Assembly: GCA_030068145.1 (NCBI GenBank) | Contig: JAPJBO010000389.1 | Location: 1-64,000, forward strand | DNA: 64,000 nucleotides | Direction of reading: 5' to 3' | Source: Diplonema papillatum | Lineage: Eukaryota; Euglenozoa; Diplonemea; Diplonemida; Diplonemidae | The notes under the pieces: model-generated | Told to the model about the DNA's origin: nothing | The model's database searches: none | What the model saw: the letters and a program-made list of their open reading frames with translations, nothing else | In this document: positions 1 through 8,400 of the stretch, in pieces | Numbering within the stretch: position 1 is the stretch's first letter | Layout: every line of letters starts with the position of its first letter | Made by a program: the position numbers and the translations under genes

Positions 1-42
1 AAAGAATGTGGTGCCTCTTGCAAAAAAAAAAAAAAAAAAAAA
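1..42 (+). mobile_element. 3' tip of a family A LINE
   Basis: The first 21 bases and the A-run at 22-42 match the 3' end of the near complete LINE at 1583-10765 (the GAATGTGGTGCCTCTTGC block followed by poly(A)). This is therefore the tail of a second family A copy whose body lies left of the window. It is joined directly to family B coding sequence, so either this copy inserted into a family B element or family B inserted next to it. Confidence 0.8.
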
Positions 43-1452
43 GCCTCCCTCCCCGACGCACATGTGGCTCTGACTCTGCTGAAGTTCTGCGCCGGCTTCG
101 TCAGCGTCGTCCACCTCATGCGCGCTGTGGGGGCTGTCTTCGACTTCGCGTGCATCGATCAGGCCACGCAGTCTTGCCTGGCGACGATCACGGGCATCGA
201 GACGGACGCTTCCGCCTGGGCTCTGGCTTCCCTTCCCGTCAGGCTCGGTGGCCTGGGCCTGCACTCCTGCGCCGACACAGCGGCGATCGCGCACATCGCG
301 GCTACCTTTGACGGCGAGGCTTGCCTCCCGTCCCTGGTGACCCCCTACGTGCTGCCGCACGCCATGCTTCTGGACGAGGACGACACTTTCCTAGCGTCCC
401 TCGAAGACCCGCGCCTTGCACCCTTCGAATCCGTTTTGGAGAAGATCCAGAACGTTCTGCAGGCACGGGATAACTACGGGGGACGTGGACAGAAAGTGTG
501 GTCCGCGACAGTTCATGACGAGCGACGCAAGGCCCTCCTTATCTCGATGACTGAGGAGCTGGGCAGGTCAGGCCGGCTTCAAGGGTCGGCGCTGGCTCTG
601 AAGCAGGTCCAAGTCCGGGCGCGGATCCAAAGCTGCTCCGCCCAACATGCGTCCGCTTGGCTTTATGGCAACGCGGAGGCGGACCCCAGGCTGTGGCTTT
701 CTCCCGCGGAGCTCGCAGTGGCCATCCGGCTTCGGCTGGGGCTGCCCATCGCCCCCATGCCGAGCATCTGTCGCCTCTGCGGGACAGGCTCGGCAGACGT
801 CGACGGAGTGCATGCGCGAAGTTGCTTCTCCGGCGGGCGCCGGACGAGAATGCACAACGCACTCCGCGATGTCATCGCTGACTTCGCCCGCCGTGGCTTG
901 CTGGCCCCGGCGGTCGAGCGCCCCGTGTTTTCGAACACGGAGCGGAAGCGCCCGGACATCAGCTATGTCCGGGACGGCACCACCGTTGTGCTGGACGTCG
1001 CCGTCACCTTCCCCCTGCAGCCTTCGAACCCCCAGTACGCTAAGCGGGCGGCGGAGAAGCCAGGGGGGGCGGCGACAGCCTACGCAACAGCTGTTAAAGA
1101 AGGTAAGTACCGCGGCATAATAGACAACGAGCCAAACCCTCGGGAATGGCTCGCTGTCCCGCTAGTCGTGGACACCTTCGGAGCGTGGTGTCCTGGAGCA
1201 CTCACGGAGTTGCGGCAAATAGCTCGCAAAAGCGCCCTCCGTGAAGACCGGACCGCTTCGGCCGCCTGCCAGGACTTCTTCCACCAATTGAGCTTTCAGG
1301 TAGCCCAAGGGGTGGCAAGAATAGTCATTGCATCTGGCGGGGCGCGACCGGACGAAGCGGTCCACCCTGGTGCAGGGGGTAGTGTCACTGCATCGCGGGT
1401 TTTTTTACCTGGTCGGACCTGCTCGCTAGCAGGCCAGCCCAGGTCGCAGTGA
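43..1452 (+). CDS. C-terminal part of RT polyprotein with zinc finger and REL endonuclease domain
   Basis: An uninterrupted frame runs from the junction at 43 to the stop at 1452; the start codon is missing because the element is truncated. The N-terminal third has the RT thumb/connection signature (VRLGGLGL and neighbours, near 237-265), common at the end of LINE RT domains. A CCHC-type finger follows (CRLCG...HARSC, about 769-830). Then comes a restriction-like endonuclease core: RPD at about 950 and LDVAV at about 990, fitting a PD-(D/E)XK fold that nicks the target during retrotransposition. The catalytic RT motifs are absent, so this fragment cannot act alone. Assignment to the REL class rests on motif order, not on a search. 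Confidence 0.7.
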   Translation, partial: ASLPDAHVALTLLKFCAGFVSVVHLMRAVGAVFDFACIDQATQSCLATITGIETDASAWALASLPVRLGGLGLHSCADTAAIAHIAATFDGEACLPSLVTPYVLPHAMLLDEDDTFLASLEDPRLAPFESVLEKIQNVLQARDNYGGRGQKVWSATVHDERRKALLISMTEELGRSGRLQGSALALKQVQVRARIQSCSAQHASAWLYGNAEADPRLWLSPAELAVAIRLRLGLPIAPMPSICRLCGTGSADVDGVHARSCFSGGRRTRMHNALRDVIADFARRGLLAPAVERPVFSNTERKRPDISYVRDGTTVVLDVAVTFPLQPSNPQYAKRAAEKPGGAATAYATAVKEGKYRGIIDNEPNPREWLAVPLVVDTFGAWCPGALTELRQIARKSALREDRTASAACQDFFHQLSFQVAQGVARIVIASGGARPDEAVHPGAGGSVTASRVFLPGRTCSLAGQPRSQ

Positions 1453-1582
1453 GACTGGCGTTCACTGTGTGCTGAAGAAGCATTTTTTTGGGCTCCCGCT
1501 CCGGAAGCAACCGGATACCGGCAGCCCCGCTGTACTAACATGTCGAGTACAGTGTCCCGCGCTCCAAAAAAAAAAAAAAAAA
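43..1582 (+). mobile_element. 5'-truncated LINE, family B (REL-endonuclease type)
   Basis: The element keeps the last ~470 codons of a reverse transcriptase polyprotein, a short 3' UTR and a poly(A) run at 1566-1582. No RT palm or upstream ORF is present, the usual result of incomplete target-primed reverse transcription. It is sandwiched between two family A LINEs and shares no recognisable sequence with them. The C-terminal PD-(D/E)XK-like domain places it with site-preferring, REL-bearing non-LTR elements (R2/NeSL/Utopia-like); the exact clade is not resolvable. Confidence 0.75.
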
Positions 1583-1806
1583 ACTTACTTTACTTTATTG
1601 GTATGGGAGTTTGGTTGGGAGGGAAGGTGGCGAAAACAAGTCGACTGCAACGTTTGGTGAACCTGTGCCCTGTCCGTGCACCGCCTGAAGCGAAGGCAGA
1701 CGCCGCAAATTCCTCGCCGGCCCACCGCCAGAAGCTTACCCGCCGACCGTGGGACATCAACACTCTACGAATCGCGGTACAGCTCATCACCAGAGGGTCC
1801 GCTCCG

Positions 1807-2451
1807 ATGATGCTAGCTTACCTTTGCATCGGCCTTGCGTTCATCCCGGAGTTCGAAGAGCGCTCCATCCAGTGCTTGATGGACGCTGGGTCTGCACCTG
1901 ACGCGATACTGACACACCCGCGCCCGCCTCTGTTCACCCTTTCCGACGGGCCGCCGCAACCGCCGAACCTGCCAACACCAGCTGACTCGAACCCGGCGGC
2001 GTACTACCTCCAGGACGACGACGACCGGATCTCGTGGGCCGTGGCCAACTGGGAAGAGGAGACGTGCATCCGGTTCACGAAGTGCAGCAGCCCCTTCACG
2101 TGCGAGGAGCCGTTCATGGTCTTCGTCTCGGACGCCAGCCGGTGTGACGCGCCGGTCGGAACTTCCGGCTGCGTCAGCGAAGTCAACATCCGGACTATCC
2201 GCTACCAAGGTTGGGTCGCTCATGTGACCGCGCACGCCCTGGGCCTCTCGCGCGAGAACACGAGGAACGACAGGGACGGGTACGTGACCCTCAACGAAAG
2301 CAACATCTGGTCGAAGTCGGAACGTGCCGCCGACCGCTGCCGCGCTATCGCTGCGGTGCTGCCTTCCGGCGTGGACGTGGCGAAGAAGACGGATTTGTCG
2401 AGTTCCACAGCGAGGGTCACCTGCAGCCCGTGGTGCATGAGGCTCCAGTAG
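1807..2451 (+). pseudogene. Astacin-like (M12A) metalloprotease frame without active site
   Basis: A 214-codon frame starts with a signal-peptide-like segment (MMLAYLCIGLAFIPEF). Its second half resembles astacin peptidases: AVANWEEETCIRF corresponds to the conserved TCIRF region, and HALGLSRENTR...DRDGYV...NI follows the HALGFxHEQSRxDRDxYVxxxxxNI motif. The zinc and catalytic residues are not conserved. The HExxH core reads HVTAH, so the catalytic Glu is gone, and the third zinc His is Arg. The C-terminal part of the fold is missing. It could be a host gene remnant disrupted by LINE A, or part of that LINE's 5' region. An active protease is unlikely. Confidence 0.5.
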
Positions 2452-2573
2452 TCGTACGGGCCCGGGTCGCGCCCCGAGGGGCCAAATTACTCGAAGTCGC
2501 CGGCTCCTTCTCCACCAACTTCGCCGTCACGATCTCCGACGTGTCGGTTGCAACCTGCTCGGTCGTCGCGCGA

Positions 2574-5498
2574 ATGGCTGCAGGCACAACAGACGCGCCG
2601 CCGTCCGCCGTCCCACAGACAGCAGCTCCCGCACCGTGCACATGGCATGCCGCATCTGCATCTCCCTCGCCCCCTAGAGCATACGGCGGCTGGTTCGAAC
2701 GCGACCGCTACGGCTCGCACTCTGCTGTCGGGTGCTGCGAGGACCGTCCCTGGACGCGACCTTCATCTGTCACTGCCGCCGACACCGTTTGGGATCCCCT
2801 GATCCTCCCTGACCTTACCCACGCCATCGACGCGCCCTGCCTCCCGCGCCTACCGCAGCCCCCTCGTTCCATACTACGGAGTCTGCCAGCGAGACAACGA
2901 AGGTTGATGAGGGCGGCTGTCAGGCGCCGGAGCATGCTCCGAGCTCAACGTGCCACGCTCGAAGGCACCACTGACAACGTCCTTGTCCCCCACGCTCGTG
3001 CATCACCGTTGGTCCTCGGCGGCGGTTGTACGCAAAACACGTCTGTTGCGGTCAACCCCGTGCGACCCCCGCCCTCGACTACAACGCTCGCAACAACGTC
3101 CGTCCCGCCTGCCCCCGACGCTCCTGCACTGCTGTCGTTCTGGGTCTGTGACCCCTCCGGCAAGCACCGACACTGCACGGTGGACAGTGAAACTGTCGTC
3201 GGGGACTTCTTCGCGCAGTCGACTTGGTTTGACCCCGACGTGTGCTGGATTTCGCAGGGAACCAGGCAACTAGTCCTCTCGGACTCCTTTGCCGAGAACG
3301 CCGTCAACCGCGACGACACACTGACCGTGATGGTCAGGCTCCTCGGGGGAGGTGGCCGAGGTAGTTGGCGCGGCGGCAAGGGAAACAGGGGCGGTAGGGG
3401 CGCTGGGTCCTCGGGTACCAGCGTGCCAAGTGCCCCCGCTGGGGATGCGAGCTCCGGGACTAAGGGGCACAAGGGCGGAAAATCGCGCAGGGGGAATGGA
3501 CCACCCGATGGCCTCGTGTGGAGTGATGGCGCAAGGGACTGCGATAAAGCTGACCTGTATCGCGACTGGGAGTTCCCTGAGATGCGCTTTCGAGCCGTCT
3601 TCCCCCTGCACGTGTTCGACGGCGACGTCACCCATGCGTCATGGGAAGAAGTGTCGGGCTCCCCGTTCCAGTGGGGGCAGTACTACCTGCACAGCGTCCT
3701 GACCCGCGGTGCAGTTAACTCGTGCTGGGATGCTGCAGCCAAACAAGAGTTCTCCCGGGGCGAAGTTTACCAGACCTTGGAGATACACTTTTCGGCCAAC
3801 GCAGCAGATGAAGTCGACATTCTGCGCGCAAGCGGGTACCAGGGTGCGTACTTTGAACCGCTGAACTCGCAAGATTACCGTGTCCTACTGGTCCCGGATA
3901 GGGCGGACATGGGGGAAGTCAGCAGCATCGCAGCCAAGATAGACCATCTCCAACTGGGTCTTTCTTACTGCAGAGGGGAATTGGGTGTTCGAGTCAGGGC
4001 ATCCTCGTACGCCGAAGCCCGTCAGCTGTTACCGGATCTACCCGCGGAGATCGCCTATTTCGCGGTGGCTGGCATCCCCTGCGGTTCGAACGCAAACACG
4101 CTGCAACGGAACTTGACGCGCTTGGGGTGGAACGTCACGCCTTTGTTCAAGACGGCCAAATCGGGACGATACGCCGAGTGGGCTGTCAAGTCCGAGACGC
4201 TCCCGGGAAGGTTTGACTGCGATCTCCTCAACGGCATGCGCATCACCATCAAAAGGGTGGATCGGTACCCGATCCAACCCTCCAGACATATCGCGTCCGT
4301 CCGCCTCTCGTCCTCATACAGAGACGAATCGAACACGCTGCGTTGCGACGTACATGAAGGTTCAACACCGGTTCCGTACAGCGTATTCCTCGAGCGCTAC
4401 GGCAAAGCTGCCAGTACCCTGTGGGAGCTTGCTGGTAAGAGCAGTACCACGGATGGTGCGGACGGATCTTCCTTTGGCAACGACGGCACCCCTCTAGCCG
4501 GCGGGAGCGAGGTCGGGCTGACGTCCTATGCAAAAGCGACTCTGCGGCCTTGCAGCTCGCCCCCGCCGGCCCGTGCAAATCCCACCTCATCGTCCTCACC
4601 GTCGTCCTCGCCAGTTAATCCGCCTAGGGCTGTCGCCGACATCGACGAACTCGAGCTGCAATCCCTGGTTCGCAGCCTTGTTAAAGAAGCAACCTCGTCC
4701 ACTGCCTCCGCACCTGTTCCGCGGGTCGCACCCCTGCCCGAACAGCCCCCCACGCAAGACGCTGCCGCGTTCAAAGAGTTTGTCGGCAGCATAGTGCGGG
4801 AGAGTGTTGCCGACATGGAGAAAAAGCGTGCTCCCACCCTTGGTGCATGTGAGGTAGCAACCCTGGTCGAAAACTCTGTCGGAGCATGTGTCGCGCAGAA
4901 AGTGTCAGAGGCCGTCGCTGGTCCGCTCCTCGAAGTCACCGCTCAACTGAAGCTGATGGGGGAACGGATGACGACGCTTGCGGCGAGGGTGGATGAGGTC
5001 CAGTCGTCCTCCGCTGGTAAGGGGGCTAACAACAACAACAAGGGATCGAAAATGACTTCTCCATCCCCAACCCCTGAGCGCGACATGCCCTTAGTGGTAC
5101 ACAATACCTCAGAACAAAGTCAGACCTTAGTTGCTGCCCCCCCGGCCGAAGCCAGCCTCGGGCTGGTTCCCTACAGCCAGAACCTAGTCAGCACCGAGCT
5201 AGCCCAGCCCCTGGTCAACCGGCCCCAGAAGCTGGATGCGATGAAGGTCGCCATGCCGGTCCTGGACGGGGACAGCGTCAAGGAAAACGTGAAGATAATC
5301 ACGGCCTTGCACAAGAAAATGAAGTCGACGCGGCCGAGATCCCGAAGCTTGACTTTGTCGCAAGACAGCACCGCGTCGCAACACAGCGCCGCTAATCAGG
5401 CGCTCCTCGCGGACGTATGCGGCCCGGTAGATGACGCCCCTTGCTCAGACGCCCCTTGCTCATTTCGCGCCTGCGAAATCGAGCGGGAGCGGATGTAA
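2574..5498 (+). CDS. LINE A ORF1 protein: ubiquitin-like domain, RGG box, nucleic-acid-binding middle, coiled region
   Basis: ORF1 proteins of LINEs coat the element RNA. The frame is open from 2211; the ATG at 2574 (MAAGTTDAP) is a plausible start giving ~974 aa, but an upstream start cannot be excluded. Around 3130-3350 lies a ~75-residue stretch that aligns end to end with ubiquitin: SGKHRHCTVDSETV matches TGKTITLEVEPSDTI, and DDTLTVMVRLLGGG matches ESTLHLVLRLRGG. An RGG-type Gly/Arg segment follows at once. Residues encoded at ~4020-4300 (FAVAGIP...AEWAV) look RRM-like. Two low-complexity Ser/Pro tracts and a likely helical region near 4850-5000 complete it. The stop TAA is one base before the ATG of ORF2. 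Domain calls are by eye. Confidence 0.75.
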   Translation: MAAGTTDAPPSAVPQTAAPAPCTWHAASASPSPPRAYGGWFERDRYGSHSAVGCCEDRPWTRPSSVTAADTVWDPLILPDLTHAIDAPCLPRLPQPPRSILRSLPARQRRLMRAAVRRRSMLRAQRATLEGTTDNVLVPHARASPLVLGGGCTQNTSVAVNPVRPPPSTTTLATTSVPPAPDAPALLSFWVCDPSGKHRHCTVDSETVVGDFFAQSTWFDPDVCWISQGTRQLVLSDSFAENAVNRDDTLTVMVRLLGGGGRGSWRGGKGNRGGRGAGSSGTSVPSAPAGDASSGTKGHKGGKSRRGNGPPDGLVWSDGARDCDKADLYRDWEFPEMRFRAVFPLHVFDGDVTHASWEEVSGSPFQWGQYYLHSVLTRGAVNSCWDAAAKQEFSRGEVYQTLEIHFSANAADEVDILRASGYQGAYFEPLNSQDYRVLLVPDRADMGEVSSIAAKIDHLQLGLSYCRGELGVRVRASSYAEARQLLPDLPAEIAYFAVAGIPCGSNANTLQRNLTRLGWNVTPLFKTAKSGRYAEWAVKSETLPGRFDCDLLNGMRITIKRVDRYPIQPSRHIASVRLSSSYRDESNTLRCDVHEGSTPVPYSVFLERYGKAASTLWELAGKSSTTDGADGSSFGNDGTPLAGGSEVGLTSYAKATLRPCSSPPPARANPTSSSSPSSSPVNPPRAVADIDELELQSLVRSLVKEATSSTASAPVPRVAPLPEQPPTQDAAAFKEFVGSIVRESVADMEKKRAPTLGACEVATLVENSVGACVAQKVSEAVAGPLLEVTAQLKLMGERMTTLAARVDEVQSSSAGKGANNNNKGSKMTSPSPTPERDMPLVVHNTSEQSQTLVAAPPAEASLGLVPYSQNLVSTELAQPLVNRPQKLDAMKVAMPVLDGDSVKENVKIITALHKKMKSTRPRSRSLTLSQDSTASQHSAANQALLADVCGPVDDAPCSDAPCSFRACEIERERM

Positions 5499-5499
5499 A

Positions 5500-8400
5500 A
5501 TGCAGTCGCCACCGCATCGAGGGGTAACCCCCCCCGATGCCCACCACCGCGCCCATCCGGCCGGTCCACCCCCCACCCCTGGCGCACCACCGCGAGCAGC
5601 CAACACCAATACTGCTTCGCGCCGGGAGCCGGCCCCTCCGCCGGGTCGCGGCCGGCGGCGGAGGCGCACCGCCAGTACCCCCGCTGCCGCTGCACCCTTT
5701 GACCCCGATAGCATCCTTTTGATCGTGTCGTTCAACTGCCGATCATTTTGGGCAAGGGAGTCCATCCCTGGCGGTACCAATAGTATCAGCCGAGGGGTCG
5801 CCAACATGTCTCCGAGGATCCCGGACATCCTGCTCCTTCAAGAGACATGGCTCTCGAGCAAGTCCCTTCCCCCTCGCCTCGACGGCTACCGAGTCTTCAG
5901 ACGCGACCGAGACGGAGACGCCCGCGGCGGAGGTGTTCTCATCTTCGTTCGCACAAGCCTGCTCGCGACGGAAATCCCGCCCCCTGATATCGACGCCGAC
6001 TCCTCTCTAGATTGCGTTGCTGTCGAGATCACTCGCATCGGCCTTCCCCCCCTGAGGGTGTACAATGTGTACCGCCCGCCCCGCAAGGAAGGGAGAGACC
6101 TGTGCATGGAGCCGTTCCCGATGGACGACCACGTGGTCATCGCCGGTGATCTCAACGTCCACCACCCGGACTGGTCTCGGGGAGCCGAGAACACAGGCGG
6201 AAAAATCCTCAGGGACTGGCTCGTCGAGGCGTCTGCCATGACCCTGAACGACCCGTCGGTCTCCACGATGGCCTACCGCCCCCACGCCAGGTACTCCTCT
6301 CCGGATGTGGTAATCTCCACCCCCACCTCCAACATCCGCAATTGGAGAGTGCTGGATTCTTGGGGTACCACCCGGGACCACCTCCCCATGGCGTTCGAAG
6401 TTCCCCGGGGGTACTCCCAGCCGCGCGTCCTCCGCAAAACTTGGTTCTCTTGGGCTCGGGCTGACTGGGATGGCATGATGGAGCATCTCGACGAGGAGAG
6501 CTCTGCCCTACTCGCAAACCGGCCGGCAACCAATGTGCAATTCGCTAAGCGAGTCGCTTCGACGTTCCGCCGTGCTGTACACCAGTTTGTCCCCCGGTAT
6601 CGACAAGGACGTCCGTACAAGGAATGGTGGACCCCGGGGCTCTCTGCTCTAGAGCGTGTCAAGGGGGCGGCCTTCACCGACCTCCTCGCCGACCCTGACG
6701 CCCCACACGCACAGCGCGCCTACTCCGACGCGGTCGCCAGATTCGCGTCGGCGGCCACGCAGGCGAAGGCGGCTCACTGGAATGCCTTCTCCGGGAGGAT
6801 CAACCGCTGCACGGACATTGGGCTGCTCTTCCGCCTGATCCGCAAGATCGACGGTCGAACGCAGCAGAACAACATCCCCCCCATCCGGCTCGGTCACTCA
6901 TATTATGTGGCCGCAGACGGGAAGACGGAGCTTTTTGGGGATCACCTCAAACGGGTGTGCGGCGGTTCGACAGCTACCAAACCGCCGCCGTGGTTCCCCG
7001 CTAAAGAACCATCCAACGACGACGCTGGCTGCGGGCTCATCACCGCCGACGAGCTCGATCGGGCCCTCGACAACCTCGACCCGAAGACTTCGCTCGACCC
7101 TGACGGGCTTTGCAGTGAGTTCCTCCGCCGACTCACCGACGGTGCCAGGGCCCTCATCCTTGAGTTGGTCAACATTTCGTGGGAGGAAGGCTTCGTTCCC
7201 GAATCCTGGCGAGACGCCCACGTCGTCCCCGTCCCGAAACCAGGACGGGACCACTCCTTGCCGGAGGGTTACCGGCCGATATCTCTTACGAGTGTGATCT
7301 CCAAGGTAATGGAAGTCATCGTGAAGAATCGGCTCGAGTACCTCACGGAAAGCCCGCAGCATCCTGAGGTCCGGCGTTTCAACTCGCGGCAGGGCGGCTT
7401 CCGCAAGGGTCGCGGTCCCGAAGAGCAGCTGTTCTCGATAGTTTCGGCTCTCGACTCTGCCAGGAACCGTCTGCTGTTCACGTGTTTGCTGTCGTTCGAT
7501 CTGGCGAACGCGTTCGATACCGTCGACCACGGCAAGCTGATGGACATCCTGCAGCGAAGAGGGGTGCCCGCCAAGTTCCTTCGCTGGATCGAGGCCTTCC
7601 TACGGAACAGGAGGGCGGCCTACAAGATCGACGGAGCGACTGGCCGCTCCTTTGACTTGAATACCGGCGTCCCCCAGGGGACGGTGCTCGGCCCCCTTCT
7701 GTTCCTATACTACATCGACGACCTCGGTTCGGACCTCGATCGGCTGCAGCGCCGCATCCATCAGGACAACGTCGGGGCGACGATAACCTTCTCCCTGTAT
7801 GCTGATGATGACGGCGTTGCAGTGGAGGCCCGCACGTTTGCCGCCCTCGAGCAGTACGCGCAAGATGTTGTCGACGTGGTGGAGCGCTGGACGGCGCAGG
7901 CGCTGATGTCCCTGTCCGTTCTGAAGACCAGAGGTGTCTTCTTCGTTGGAAAGAACGCAGCCCCTTTCCCCCCACCGAACGTAGTCTTCAAGGCGACGAG
8001 GGCTGACGTCCCTGTTCCCCCTGCTGACACCGAACGGCGAGTGTCGGCAGAGGGTAGATTGGTGGGGACGAACACGCCACATGACGGCAAAACATTCGTT
8101 GGCATCGCGTTCGGGCCCGTAACAGAGGCCAATGCCGGGCTCACACTGCTCCACTCGGTGGTTACCCTTCAGTGGGTTGACAAAGTGAAGCTTCTTGGGT
8201 TAACCATCGACCAAGGATTCACCTTCCTCCCTCACCTCCAACGGGTTGTCGATGGATTCTCGCTGAGGATGAACCTCCTTCGACACCTGGCCGGCAAGGA
8301 TTACGGCTTCAACGGCACGGTTCTCCGCACCCTGTATCTCTCCTATGTGCTACCCACGTACACGTACGCACTCGGAATCTACGGGCCATTCATCCTCCCC

